Source: Bacteroidota bacterium
Lineage (GTDB): Bacteria; Bacteroidota; Bacteroidia; Cytophagales; Cyclobacteriaceae
Assembly (NCBI GenBank): GCA_018266395.1
Contig: JAFEAM010000043.1
Coordinates: 26,749 to 90,748 of the forward strand
DNA: 64,000 bases
Direction of reading: 5' to 3'
A program made the position numbers and the translations under genes. Below are positions 27,436-37,083 of this stretch, in pieces. Positions within the stretch are counted from its first letter, which is position 1; each line of letters begins with the position of its first letter. Under the pieces are notes generated by a model. The model ran no database searches. It worked only from the letters and a program-made list of their open reading frames with translations, and was not told where the DNA came from.

Positions 27436-28565
27436 TACCGGTGTTTACTGATTAATTCCTCCATCACGTATTCTTCAAAGCGGCCCAACGCCTCAGGCAT
27501 GTTTCTCCGGCCGAAACCTACCCTGAAAAAGCCGGGTTCATCATATACTTCTCCGGGAAGGATTAATACATTCTTCTTTTTGACAATATCTTCGGCCAAA
27601 GCCATGCCATCAAGGTCCAACTTCCATTTGGCAAAGCCGATGGAACCTGCCGATGGACAATGCCAATGGAAAATATCAGGAAACCGACTGAAAAAGTCGT
27701 TGAGCAGGGGAAGGTTGTGACGGATGATATCGAGATTTCTGTTCAGCAGATGATGCCGGTTACGCAACGCCACCTCGGCCAGAAATTCACTGGGCGCAGC
27801 GTTGCAGATGGTGGTGTATTCCTTCAGCATGGCACAATGTCTTAACAGTGTATCATCCTTTGATGCCAGCCAGCCAATGCGCAGGCCAGCCAACCCGTAA
27901 GCCTTAGACATCACACCAATCGACACGCCTTTTTCATACACATCGACAATTGCAGGCAATCGTGATGAAGGGTCCAACTCCAATTCCCTGTAAACTTCAT
28001 CAGAGATCAGAACGGCTCCTGCAGACTGGCATAATGATACTATCTCCGTGTACTGCCGTTCATCAAAATGATAACCGGTTGGGTTGTGAGGGCTGTTGAT
28101 GTATACCGCCCTCGTCTTCGGACTAATCAATCTTCTCAATTCAGAGATGTCAAAGAAGGGAGCGCCATTTTCAAACCTGGCCCGCCATGGCTTCACTTTG
28201 CATCCTATGGACTCGGGTACCGAGGCAGCCGACTGATAACAGGGGAATTGCACAATCACCTCATCTTCGGCTTCAAGCAAGGCGTGCCATAACAGGAAGA
28301 TCGGCTCTTCTGCACCGCTAAATACCAATACCTGAGCGGGACTTGCCGACGAATAGAGCTTCGTTATTTCCTCCCGCAACTTATGACTGCCTAGTGTTTC
28401 CGTGTAACCCAGCCATTGCTTCATGAATTTAACATGCGCACCCTCTTCCAGGCTGAGAAGGTCATGAATGTGCATGGCCTCGCAGTCGGAGCTGCAAAGA
28501 AGGTATTGGGTGGTGAATTCAAATCGGCTGTAAAACCTTTCCAGCCTGAACGCTTCGATTTTCAT
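27435..28565 (-). CDS. Class I/II PLP aminotransferase
   Basis: A 376-residue cytoplasmic aminotransferase, counted from ATG 28565 (MKIEAFRLERF). The fold-type I signatures are AVYINSPHNPTGYHFDE (substrate/PLP asparagine), VLISDEVYRELELD (aspartate contacting the pyridine ring) and VMSKAYGLAGLRIGW with PLP lysine at about 221. The substrate cannot be read from the sequence. An extension to 28598 has a non-ATG start and is unlikely. It is coupled by a one-base TAATG overlap to the membrane-anchored GH5 gene, an odd pairing for a simple amino acid aminotransferase; amino-sugar or sphingoid-base chemistry is a speculative link. Confidence 0.88.
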   Translation of the reverse strand: MKIEAFRLERFYSRFEFTTQYLLCSSDCEAMHIHDLLSLEEGAHVKFMKQWLGYTETLGSHKLREEITKLYSSASPAQVLVFSGAEEPIFLLWHALLEAEDEVIVQFPCYQSAASVPESIGCKVKPWRARFENGAPFFDISELRRLISPKTRAVYINSPHNPTGYHFDERQYTEIVSLCQSAGAVLISDEVYRELELDPSSRLPAIVDVYEKGVSIGVMSKAYGLAGLRIGWLASKDDTLLRHCAMLKEYTTICNAAPSEFLAEVALRNRHHLLNRNLDIIRHNLPLLNDFFSRFPDIFHWHCPSAGSIGFAKWKLDLDGMALAEDIVKKKNVLILPGEVYDEPGFFRVGFGRRNMPEALGRFEEYVMEELISKHR

Positions 28566-28674
28566 ATTGCTCTGCCATTCGCAAGTTAAATCAACCACAG
28601 GAAAGATTGATCTTTTGGATGCCTGAAGGAATCGCTAGATTGATAACATAATAAAACCTTAACCTTTCCTTACT

Positions 28675-31600
28675 ATGAATCAACTCACAACGCGGACTGT
28701 TACGGCCTTCCGTCCGGTCTTATTGTTGCTGGTCTTTCTCTGGACAGTGACTGCATCCGGGCAGACGCTGAAGAAGGAGGACATTGAGCAACTGAAATTC
28801 CGTTATATCGGCCCTGTGGGAAACCGGGTTACCGGGACCGTGGGAATACCTGGCAACCGGATGGTCTACATCACCGGTGCTGCCACGGGCGGAATCTGGA
28901 AAACCACTGATGGTGGGATAACCTGGAAACCGGTTTTTGACGACAAGCCGGTACATTCTATCGGTGCACTGGCCATTGCACCTTCTGATGCACAAGTAGT
29001 TTATGCCGGAACGGGTGAAAGCTTTATCCGCTCCAACGTTTCCATCGGTAATGGTGTGTATAAGTCGACCGACCAGGGTGAAACCTGGAGTTCCTCGGGG
29101 CTGGAAAACACCGGGCGCATTTCCAAAGTGATTGTCCATCCTGATAATGCAGACATCGTTTGGGTAGGTGCACTTGGGCATGCCTATGCGCCTCAAAAAG
29201 ATCGTGGAGTATATAAAACTACAGACGGGGGAAAGACCTGGAAGCAGGTGCTCTTTGTTGATGAGAATACGGGGATTTCCGACATGGCGATTGATCCCAG
29301 CAATCCCCGCATTCTATATGCAGGTGCCTGGCAGATCGCACTTCGCACCTGGAACCGCACCAGCGGTGGGCCAGGAAGTGGGATTTATAAATCAACAGAC
29401 GGTGGAGAGACCTGGTCCAAACTTACGGGTAGTGGTTTGCCCAGAGGGCCTGTTGGCAGAATTTCTGTGGCCACAACCAAAGCAGATCCCAACAAGGTTT
29501 ACGCTATCATTGAAACCGGCGATGGTATCGAATCCATTGGCGGAGCCAAGCCCGATAACGGCGAATTCTGGAGTTCTGATGATCAGGGCAAGACCTGGAA
29601 TCTCGTCAGCTACGACCACAGCCTGGGCGGTCGTCAGGCATACTATACCAGGGTGCGGGTTTCTCCCGACAATCCGAATGAAGTTTATTTCTGCAATACC
29701 AGTTTCCTCACCAGCATAGATGGTGGGAAGACTTTTAAAGCTGGAGCAGCCCAGCCCAATTGGGATCACCATGACGTATGGATTGACCCTACAGATGGCA
29801 ATCATATGGCCGTTTCCGGTGATGGTGGTGTATCGATCTCTCACAACCGTGGAAAGTCCTGGTTCAAAATTCAGTTGCCGGTAGCACAGTTGTACCACGT
29901 GACCGTTGACAACAAAATTCCTTACAACGTTCTTACCAATCGTCAGGATGGTCCAAGTATGAAGGGCCCCAGCAGGAGCGGTAATGCCGGCTTCTTCGGC
30001 CCACCATTGATCACCTCTGGAATGTGGCATGATCTCGGCGGTGGAGAAAGCGGCTTTGCTACGCCAGACCCCGTGGATCCTGATATCATTTGGTCAAGTG
30101 CCTCAGGATCTGGCGCGCTTGGTGGCGTGATGGTCCGCTTTAACCAGAAGAACATGCAGTTCCGCCAGGTGGAAATCTGGCCTGAATATGCCGGCGGCCA
30201 CCCCGCTGCTGAAGTGAAATATCGCTTCCAATGGACGTTCCCCGTACTGGTCTCCAAACATGACCACAATCTTGTCTATGCCACGAGCCAGGTGGTACAT
30301 CGTACCAACAATGGCGGTCAGACCTGGGAAGTCATCAGCCCTGACCTGACCATGAATGACAAGAGCAAGCAGCAGATTTCAGGGGGACTTACACCGGATA
30401 ACATTGGCGTGGAATATGCCAATGTGATCTATGCCTTTGAAGAATCACCGCTCAAGCAGGGTCTCTTCTGGGCTGGTACCAATGACGGGCTTGTTCAGAT
30501 TTCACAGGATAATGGGAAGAACTGGACCAACGTAACCAAAAACCTGCCTGAACTTCCACCACTGGGTACGGTACGAAATATCGAAGCGTCAAAGTGGAGT
30601 GAAGGGAAGGCCTACCTTGTCGTGGACTTGCATGAGGTTGGCAATTTCCAGCCGTTCGTTTACAAGACCACAGACTACGGCAAAACCTGGAAGAAGATTA
30701 CCAAAGGCATTGAGCCTGGGAATCTCAACTATTGCCGCAGCATAAAGGAGGACCCGGTTCGCAAAGGCCTCCTGTACCTTGGTACCGAAAGCACCTTGTA
30801 CATCTCCTTCGACGAAGGAGAGAATTGGCAGGTGTTCATGAACAACCTTCCCCACACACCATTCTATTGGTTGGAGGTTCAAGAACACTTTAATGACTTG
30901 GTTATAGGTACCTATGGACGAGGCGCTTACATATTGGATGATATCAGTCCTCTTCAACAAATGCCTGCCAATCCCGCATCGGTTGCAGCTATGCTTTTCA
31001 GCCCGAAGGACGCGTATCGCTTCAGGCCAAAGACCAGCTTGCAGCAGTACACCCCTGAGCCTCACTGGGGACAGGACCCGCCTTATGGGGCTTCCATCAA
31101 CTATTGGGTAAATGCAGACAAGGATAGTGCAAAGCTTTACATCACACGTGCACCTGGTGATACGGTCCGTACTTTCAAGATGAAGCCAAAGACGGGCATC
31201 AACCGCGTATGGTGGGATCTGGAAAGCAATCCGACCAAGAATTTCATTCTCCGCACACCACCTATTGGAGGCGATTGGGTTCAGCTGGACAAGAACCGTA
31301 CACGGAAGGCAACTATTGCCGGTAGATTTGACGGCTACCTCGTTGCTCCGGGCAAGTACAACGTAACCCTCGTCGCCGGCGGTCAAACGTTCAATTCTAC
31401 CATCAATATTCTAAAAGATCCGAATTCTGATGGAACCGTGGAGGACATCAAGGCGCAAACCGACTTTATTATTGGCATCTATAACGACCTGAACACGGCC
31501 GCCGACATCGTCAACCAGGCCGAGGTCATACGCCGTCAGATTCTTGATATGGCCGACATGGTGAAGACGAACGGAACACCAGGTGCCAAGCAATTCATTG

Positions 31601-31917
31601 CAGCGGCACAACGCCTGGACAGCACCATTCAGAAGGTTGAGGGAAAAGTTGTGCAGTTGAAATACAGCGGCACCGGTCAGGACCCAACCCGTTATCCCGA
31701 AATGATTGCGGGGAAAATGGGGTATCTGGCCAACACCGCTTCCATTGCAGACTTCAAGCCGGGGGATTCATACAAAGAAGTTTATACGGTATTGAAGCAA
31801 CGATTGGTGGAAGTGCAGAACGAATGGACCAAAATCATGAACCAGGATTTGCTTGAGTTCTTCAAGGTTCGTGATGCTAACAACATCAAGCCCATCGTAT
31901 TGCCTAAGAAACAATAA
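28675..31917 (+). CDS. Secreted sortilin/VPS10-type BNR-repeat protein
   Basis: A 1080-residue exported protein. After a signal peptide (RPVLLLLVFLWTVTASGQ), residues about 35-760 form sortilin-like propellers. They carry repeated BNR/Asp-box units such as GGIWKTTDGGITWKPVF, GVYKSTDQGETWSSSG, GIYKSTDGGETWSKL, FVYKTTDYGKTWKKI and YISFDEGENWQVF. A C-terminal part (about 780-1080) includes a beta-sandwich (FKMKPKTGINRVWWDLE) and a helical tail. Such proteins are very common in Bacteroidota. Some related ones are xyloglucanases, but no catalytic aspartate pair is confidently visible here, so binding or peptidase-linked roles are possible. It ends in a bidirectional terminator. Confidence 0.88.
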   Translation: MNQLTTRTVTAFRPVLLLLVFLWTVTASGQTLKKEDIEQLKFRYIGPVGNRVTGTVGIPGNRMVYITGAATGGIWKTTDGGITWKPVFDDKPVHSIGALAIAPSDAQVVYAGTGESFIRSNVSIGNGVYKSTDQGETWSSSGLENTGRISKVIVHPDNADIVWVGALGHAYAPQKDRGVYKTTDGGKTWKQVLFVDENTGISDMAIDPSNPRILYAGAWQIALRTWNRTSGGPGSGIYKSTDGGETWSKLTGSGLPRGPVGRISVATTKADPNKVYAIIETGDGIESIGGAKPDNGEFWSSDDQGKTWNLVSYDHSLGGRQAYYTRVRVSPDNPNEVYFCNTSFLTSIDGGKTFKAGAAQPNWDHHDVWIDPTDGNHMAVSGDGGVSISHNRGKSWFKIQLPVAQLYHVTVDNKIPYNVLTNRQDGPSMKGPSRSGNAGFFGPPLITSGMWHDLGGGESGFATPDPVDPDIIWSSASGSGALGGVMVRFNQKNMQFRQVEIWPEYAGGHPAAEVKYRFQWTFPVLVSKHDHNLVYATSQVVHRTNNGGQTWEVISPDLTMNDKSKQQISGGLTPDNIGVEYANVIYAFEESPLKQGLFWAGTNDGLVQISQDNGKNWTNVTKNLPELPPLGTVRNIEASKWSEGKAYLVVDLHEVGNFQPFVYKTTDYGKTWKKITKGIEPGNLNYCRSIKEDPVRKGLLYLGTESTLYISFDEGENWQVFMNNLPHTPFYWLEVQEHFNDLVIGTYGRGAYILDDISPLQQMPANPASVAAMLFSPKDAYRFRPKTSLQQYTPEPHWGQDPPYGASINYWVNADKDSAKLYITRAPGDTVRTFKMKPKTGINRVWWDLESNPTKNFILRTPPIGGDWVQLDKNRTRKATIAGRFDGYLVAPGKYNVTLVAGGQTFNSTINILKDPNSDGTVEDIKAQTDFIIGIYNDLNTAADIVNQAEVIRRQILDMADMVKTNGTPGAKQFIAAAQRLDSTIQKVEGKVVQLKYSGTGQDPTRYPEMIAGKMGYLANTASIADFKPGDSYKEVYTVLKQRLVEVQNEWTKIMNQDLLEFFKVRDANNIKPIVLPKKQ

Positions 31918-31938
31918 ACCACACCAGTGGTGAAAAGG

Positions 31939-31975
31939 AAAAAGGATCAGCGTGATGCGCTGGTCCTTTTTTTTT
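31939..31975. terminator. Bidirectional Rho-independent terminator
   Basis: AAAAAGGATCAGCG (31939-31952) pairs with CGCTGGTCCTTTTT (31958-31971) across a five-base loop, with one G-U wobble. A T-run follows on the + strand and the matching A-run lies on the other side. It separates the BNR gene (+) from the HpcH/HpaI aldolase (-), so it can end both transcripts. Confidence 0.85.
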
Positions 31976-31983
31976 CTGGCATT

Positions 31984-32754
31984 CTAACGAATTTTCGACT
32001 TTACCCGCCCGAGCTTTTCGCGAATAGCCTGCATCATCATCGAAGTTTCGTCCATGGGGGTAATGATATCAAATCCCATGGTAGCGAGGCGCCCTGCGTC
32101 TTCTTCCCCAAATGCGTGGACACAGGTGAGCAACTTGTGCTTCTTTGCGACGGAAAGCACTCGCTCCACCTGCTTCATAAAATCAGGGTTGGAGAAATCT
32201 GCAAGCTTTGTGTATCCGAGGTCAATGCTAAGGTCGTAGGGACCCAGATAAAGACCGGAAAGGTGAGGGGTGGAAGCGATTGCCTCAATATTTTCAAGCC
32301 CCGCCCTGGTTTCTATCTGGGCTATGGTGAGGATGTCTTCGTCATAATCCTTCATATAGGTTTCCCTGGGGGGCAGGTTGGCCCGGATGCTTCCATAACT
32401 GCGAATACCCTTGGGTGGATAGAAGCATGCAGATACAAAAGCTTCTGCGTCCTGCCGCGAGTTAATCATGGGACAAATGACCCCTTTTACGCCCACATCA
32501 AGTGCATACATGATTTGTGCCGGATCATTCCAGCTTAGGCGTGCCATCGGGTAGACTTCCTTTCGCAGGGCAGCCAGCATCAGCGCCATAGTCTCACGGC
32601 CGATCAGGCTGTGCTGAAGGTCCAGCGTGATGGAATCAAAATCCTGATGGCTGATCATTTCAGCCGTCCAGGGGTGAGGTATGCGCAGAAAAATGTTTAA
32701 GGAACTCCGGCCTTTGGCCAGGTTGTCAAAAAGCTTATAGGATGATCGTGCCAT
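31984..32754 (-). CDS. HpcH/HpaI-type pyruvate aldolase
   Basis: A 256-residue class II (metal-dependent) aldolase-like TIM barrel. Typical blocks are FLRIPHPWTAEMISHQDFDS at the N-terminus, ITLDLQHSLIGRETM, GVKGVICPMINSRQDAEAFV (conserved substrate loop), AQIETRAGLENIEAIAST (metal-binding glutamate) and GLYLGPYDLSIDLGY. Members cleave 4-hydroxy-2-keto acids such as 2-keto-3-deoxy sugar acids to pyruvate and an aldehyde. In this window it is the only obvious candidate for catabolism of an oxidised sugar, possibly from fucose, but no partner dehydrogenase or dehydratase gene lies next to it. Start is ATG; it is divergent from the phosphorylase gene. Confidence 0.87.
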   Translation of the reverse strand: MARSSYKLFDNLAKGRSSLNIFLRIPHPWTAEMISHQDFDSITLDLQHSLIGRETMALMLAALRKEVYPMARLSWNDPAQIMYALDVGVKGVICPMINSRQDAEAFVSACFYPPKGIRSYGSIRANLPPRETYMKDYDEDILTIAQIETRAGLENIEAIASTPHLSGLYLGPYDLSIDLGYTKLADFSNPDFMKQVERVLSVAKKHKLLTCVHAFGEEDAGRLATMGFDIITPMDETSMMMQAIREKLGRVKSKIR

Positions 32755-32862
32755 AGAACAAAGTTAAATGAAGAGCGTAGATTGATGCTGCACCGCCGAA
32801 TCTTCAGTCCAGGCATCGCTATCATCCGGAAACCAAAAGCTTGCTATATTGAAGTCCAAAAT

Positions 32863-32878
32863 TGTCCTTGTTAGGACA
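32863..32878. promoter_or_regulatory. Perfect 6-bp hairpin/dyad upstream of the glucan phosphorylase gene
   Basis: TGTCCT (32863-32868) and AGGACA (32873-32878) are exact reverse complements around TGTT, 51 bases before the ATG of the phosphorylase gene. It may be an operator or an mRNA hairpin. No regulator gene is adjacent. Confidence 0.25.
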
Positions 32879-32928
32879 GTTGGTAAAAAAGATTCAACGA
32901 TTCAACAATTCACAATAAGCAATCAGCA

Positions 32929-34542
32929 ATGGCCAAGAAGAAACTACCCCGTGTCGCCTACTTCTGTATGGAGTATGGCCTTCAGTCAGACTTTAAAATC
33001 TACGCCGGCGGTCTCGGCATACTGGCTGGTGACTACCTCAAAGGAGCAAAGGATCACGGGTATCCCATGGTGGGGATTGGCATCAAGTGGAAGCAAGGTT
33101 ACACGGATCAGCGCATAACAACAGGTGACAAGGTGATCGACACTTTCCCCATCTATAAGTATCCCTTCCTCAAAGACACCGGCGTTACGGTTACCGTAAA
33201 GATCCGCAACCGGGATGTCAAGTGTAAGGTCTGGCTGGATAATACCCATGGCAACGTGCCACTGTACCTGCTTGACACCGATGTACCCGGCAATGAAGAT
33301 GGCTGGATCACGGGTCAGTTGTACGGCTGGTTTGGAGAGGAGCGTATTGCACAGGAAATGGTGCTCGGGATCGGAGGAGTCAGGGCACTTCGGGCGTTGG
33401 GTATCAAGACCGATGTCTATCATTTCAATGAAGGTCACGCCTTGTTTGCGGGTTTTGAGTTGGTGAGAGAAAAGGTAAAGAAAGGGCAGTCTTTCAAAAA
33501 AGCGTTGAAGGCCACCCGTGAGGAGATTGTGTTTACAACCCATACTCCTGTTGTCCAGGGTAATGAGTCACATTATATTTCAAGATTGTTGTACATGGGC
33601 GCCGATAATGAGGTGTTCAGCAAGAAGAAGTTGAAAGAACTCGGAGGCTCGCCCTTCAATATGACCGTGGGTGCACTGCGGCTGTCTAGAAAGTCCAATG
33701 CCGTGGCCCAGCTTCACGCTGATACGGCCAACAAAATGTGGAGCAAGGTAAAGCGCCGTTCGGAGATCGTTGGCATCACCAATGCCATACACCGCCCCAC
33801 ATGGGTGGATTCGAAAATGATTGATGCAGCAGTCAATGGGGGCGATCTTTGGAAGACGCATCAGGAAAACAAGAAGAAGTTGCTTGCCTTTGTGAAAGAG
33901 CGCACTGGCGTTCAATTAAAACTTGATTCCCTGCTCATCGGTTTCTCCCGCCGTGCCGTGCGTTACAAACGCAGCGATTTCATATTCAGCGACCGCAAGA
34001 AAGTGGATGCCTTGTTCAAAACCGGAAAGCTGCAAATCATCTTCTCAGGAAAGGCGCACCCTCTGGATGATGGCGGAAAGCAGATTGTAGAGAATATCCT
34101 GGCATGGACACGACAATATCCCGAGTCAGTCGTCTTCCTTGAAAACTATGACATGACCATTGGGGCAATGCTGACACGGGGAGTGGACATCTGGCTGAAC
34201 AACCCTCGCCGACCGCAGGAGGCCAGCGGCACTTCAGGCATGAAGGCTGCAATGAATGGTGCCCTGAACCTCAGCATCCTCGATGGGTGGTGGCCTGAAG
34301 CGTGTCAGCATGGTGTAAACGGATGGCAGTTTGGGGACGGGTATGAACACAAGGATGAAAAGAAGCTTGACTCCAACGATCAGAAGGCGCTCTACAAGGT
34401 GCTCTTCAACGAAGTGATTCCGACGTATTACGAAGACAAGAAACGATGGGTGCAGATGATGCGCGCCAGCATCCTTACTACAAAAGATCAGTTTGCCGTA
34501 AAGCGAATGCTGGAGGAGTATTACGAAAAGCTGTATAAGTAA
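32929..34542 (+). CDS. glgP: Alpha-glucan (glycogen) phosphorylase, short form
   Basis: A 537-residue cytoplasmic enzyme. It opens with RVAYFCMEYGLQSDFKIYAGG, the N-terminal signature of the short alpha-glucan phosphorylases. It carries TDVYHFNEGHALFAGFE, FTTHTPVVQGNE, and the PLP site EASGTSGMKAAMNG with lysine at about 439. The enzyme releases glucose 1-phosphate from alpha-1,4-glucans with inorganic phosphate. It is shorter than the classical 800-residue GlgP and lacks its N-terminal regulatory part, as is usual for this subgroup. Its stop abuts the stop of the convergent hydrolase with no base between. The preceding segment holds TTCAACAATTC-type simple repeats. Confidence 0.9.
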   Translation: MAKKKLPRVAYFCMEYGLQSDFKIYAGGLGILAGDYLKGAKDHGYPMVGIGIKWKQGYTDQRITTGDKVIDTFPIYKYPFLKDTGVTVTVKIRNRDVKCKVWLDNTHGNVPLYLLDTDVPGNEDGWITGQLYGWFGEERIAQEMVLGIGGVRALRALGIKTDVYHFNEGHALFAGFELVREKVKKGQSFKKALKATREEIVFTTHTPVVQGNESHYISRLLYMGADNEVFSKKKLKELGGSPFNMTVGALRLSRKSNAVAQLHADTANKMWSKVKRRSEIVGITNAIHRPTWVDSKMIDAAVNGGDLWKTHQENKKKLLAFVKERTGVQLKLDSLLIGFSRRAVRYKRSDFIFSDRKKVDALFKTGKLQIIFSGKAHPLDDGGKQIVENILAWTRQYPESVVFLENYDMTIGAMLTRGVDIWLNNPRRPQEASGTSGMKAAMNGALNLSILDGWWPEACQHGVNGWQFGDGYEHKDEKKLDSNDQKALYKVLFNEVIPTYYEDKKRWVQMMRASILTTKDQFAVKRMLEEYYEKLYK

Positions 34543-36312
34543 CTATCGATTACTGATTACTGGCAGAAGTATCCTGGATGGGTGCTTTGAATCATGGTGG
34601 ATCCTGTTAGTAGCAGGCTTTAATACTTTTTCGGTTGCGATCTCGGTCCCGGTATTGGGATTGGGATCGTAATGAGGCGCCTTACTGCTGGTGATATAAA
34701 TCCTGATACGGTGTCCTTTTCTGAACAGGTTGGAAGTGTAAGCCTGGTGAATTCTCACATGATAGATTTCCGCCGGCTTCATCAGTTCCTGGTGATCTGT
34801 CCCGTTGCGGTATCTCATACGCAAATATCCAGCGTCAAGTCCATGGAGGTTGATGGACTTCCCGTCCGGGAAGACATCACAAAGAGTGAATGAAAAGTCG
34901 GTGTCCGGTGCAGAGCTGCTTACGTACAGATCGGCAATGAGTTCACCGGTTACCTCCAGATCCTTATCCAGAATTGCTGAAGTATAAACTGCCACATCGC
35001 TTCTCGATTCATTATTGCGCTGATCATACGGGTAAGACTTCTCATATGACACGTCCCAGAAAGGATTGGACGGATCAAATACGTACGTATCGGGTGATTC
35101 ATTCGAGGGCAGTGTCACACTCAACTTGCCTTCATTCTTATCAGATGCCGCTGCTCCATTGCTATGCAAATAGAACGACTGATTGACAGACCTCGCCAAT
35201 GGCCATTCAGACTCACTGTGCCATTTGTTTTCACCCATAGTGAAGATGCTGACCTTCGGAAGCTGGCTGCCTCCCATGCCTTCCTTCAGGATACCATCAT
35301 ACCACTTGAGTAATTCGGCATCGTAATCAAACCCTGCATTAGTGCCGAAGTTCACCTCACCAAATTTTGTCTTGCGCATATTCAGTGAAGTATGATTCCA
35401 TGGCCCAAGCACCATGCGCGTTTGGCGCTTGGCTGTCTCACTGGGAGACTCTTTCATCATGCGGTTAAAGCCGCGGCGGACCCCCTCAGGACCGTAGGAG
35501 GCATCATACCAGCCGCTAAGCAACAGGACAGGGTTATTGAACTTTGAAAAGTCTCCTTCCACATTCAGAAAATTCCACCAGGCACTGGAATCCGGATGGC
35601 TAAGCCACTGGTAGTATTCCGGTGCATATTTCTTCAGAATCGGGATGTCTGCAAGCGGGCGATAGGCATACCATTTTCTTCTGTCGCTATGTTCCCATTC
35701 TTCCGTAGCCGGCTCGTCATCCCAGGGACCCGACATGTCGTTGGCACGCTTGCGTTTATCGGCCAGGATGTACGGCATGAACCAGTCCAGCCAGGGATGC
35801 GAGAAGGCGCCGCCATAATACATGAAGTGATGACTCCCTACCGGCGTCATTTCCGGGGCGGCCGCTGCCAGATGCGGTGGTGCCTGTGACATTGCCAGCC
35901 ATTGCACTATCCCGGGATAGGATCCTCCATAGGTTCCCACTTTTCCGGTACAAAATGGGTGCTTGCCGACCCATTCAATCACATCATAACCGTCCTGTTT
36001 CTCATTGCGATAGGCCTCAAATTCACCCTCGCTGCGAAGGCGTCCACGCACATCCACAAGGAATACCATGTAACCCTGTCTGGCTGCTTTAAGTGGAAAC
36101 TCGGCATAGGCATCATAGTCGTCTACGCCATAGGGAGTCCGGTAAACAATTGCGGGATGTTTTTCGTCACCTTCTGGACGATAGAGGATGGCACCCAGCT
36201 TGATGCCATCCCGCATGGGGATCATCACCTCTTCACGGATGATGTTCAGCGACTGGGCGGAAGTGTCTGTAAAAGAGTTGGTAATGAGGAGGAACAGGAA
36301 GATTTTACGCAT
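34543..36312 (-). CDS. Secreted CocE/NonD-type S15 serine hydrolase
   Basis: A 589-residue exported alpha/beta hydrolase. From ATG 36312 the signal is MRKIFLFLLITNSFTDTSAQ; the upstream TTG at 36327 is less likely. The catalytic serine is residue 131 in GTYGGSYPGIVQW. The aspartate is in LLSGWYDASYGPEG and the histidine in LGPWNHTSLN. The C-terminal jelly-roll domain typical of X-Pro dipeptidyl-peptidase and cocaine esterase families begins about 360 (LEVTGELIADLYVSSSAPD). Substrates in the family include X-Pro peptides, glutaryl amides and esters; which one applies here is unknown. It is a single gene, convergent with the phosphorylase at zero spacing. Confidence 0.9.
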   Translation of the reverse strand: MRKIFLFLLITNSFTDTSAQSLNIIREEVMIPMRDGIKLGAILYRPEGDEKHPAIVYRTPYGVDDYDAYAEFPLKAARQGYMVFLVDVRGRLRSEGEFEAYRNEKQDGYDVIEWVGKHPFCTGKVGTYGGSYPGIVQWLAMSQAPPHLAAAAPEMTPVGSHHFMYYGGAFSHPWLDWFMPYILADKRKRANDMSGPWDDEPATEEWEHSDRRKWYAYRPLADIPILKKYAPEYYQWLSHPDSSAWWNFLNVEGDFSKFNNPVLLLSGWYDASYGPEGVRRGFNRMMKESPSETAKRQTRMVLGPWNHTSLNMRKTKFGEVNFGTNAGFDYDAELLKWYDGILKEGMGGSQLPKVSIFTMGENKWHSESEWPLARSVNQSFYLHSNGAAASDKNEGKLSVTLPSNESPDTYVFDPSNPFWDVSYEKSYPYDQRNNESRSDVAVYTSAILDKDLEVTGELIADLYVSSSAPDTDFSFTLCDVFPDGKSINLHGLDAGYLRMRYRNGTDHQELMKPAEIYHVRIHQAYTSNLFRKGHRIRIYITSSKAPHYDPNPNTGTEIATEKVLKPATNRIHHDSKHPSRILLPVISNR

Positions 36313-36430
36313 TGTCAAATATCCCAAATTTGTTTGGATACGCGTCTACCAGATTCTTTCCTGATAACAAAAAAATGACATCTGCGTATATTGAAGGACT
36401 TTTGTCACTGCACTAAAATACCGTTAGCAC

Positions 36431-37015
36431 TTGAAGGCAGCCTCCAACGAATACTTTGCTGAGAAAGAGTTCAATGCGATTGACATTTCAAACGCGGGCT
36501 TTGTCAAAGGTGAGTATGAGTGCTGCACCTTCAGGAACAGTAACCTGTCTTCGGCCGATTTATCAGACAGCAAGTTCATCGATTGCAATTTTGATGCGTG
36601 TAACCTGAGCCTTGCCAACATCAGCAGGGTATTACTTCGGGAGGTGAAGTTCAAAGATTGTAAACTACTGGGCCTGCGGTTTGATACCTGCAATGCGTTC
36701 GGGATGGCATTTTCCTTCGAGGGATGTCAGCTGAATCATGCAAGCTTCTTCGGGACAAAGATCAGAAAGACATTGTTTACAAATTGTCAGCTTATTGAAA
36801 CTGACTTCACAGCGTGCGACCTGAGCGGCTCAATTTTCAACAACTGCGACCTGAACCGGGCTGTGTTTGAAGACACTTCACTGGAGAAATGCGACTTCAC
36901 GCGTTCGTTCAACATCGTGCTGGATCCGGAGAGGAACCGTATAAAGGATGCGATGTTCTCGGTGGAAGGCGCATTGGGCTTGCTGAGCAAATACAACATT
37001 GAAATCGATAAATGA
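36431..37015 (+). CDS. Pentapeptide-repeat protein
   Basis: A 194-residue protein made almost entirely of A(D/N)LXX-like pentapeptides (SNLSSADLSDSKFIDCNFD, CDLSGSIFNNCDLNRAVFED), which fold as a right-handed quadrilateral beta helix. It is cysteine-rich for its size. It resembles the free-standing group that includes Qnr and McbG, DNA-gyrase-interacting proteins, but that function is not shown here. An in-frame TAG at 36425 lies just before the TTG start at 36431 and no ATG occurs in the first 90 residues, so TTG is the likely initiator. It is followed 68 bases later by the AHSA1 gene on the same strand. Confidence 0.82.
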   Translation: MKAASNEYFAEKEFNAIDISNAGFVKGEYECCTFRNSNLSSADLSDSKFIDCNFDACNLSLANISRVLLREVKFKDCKLLGLRFDTCNAFGMAFSFEGCQLNHASFFGTKIRKTLFTNCQLIETDFTACDLSGSIFNNCDLNRAVFEDTSLEKCDFTRSFNIVLDPERNRIKDAMFSVEGALGLLSKYNIEIDK

Positions 37016-37083
37016 CATTTTTCCACAGGAACACTACTGTGGTAAGACGAAACGAAAGAGAACGGTAACTAAACCCTACATCC

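Noticed and set aside
30589-31386. 265-residue minus-strand frame inside the BNR gene
   Set aside because: Overlaps the strongly supported + strand coding sequence; composition follows the other strand's codons.
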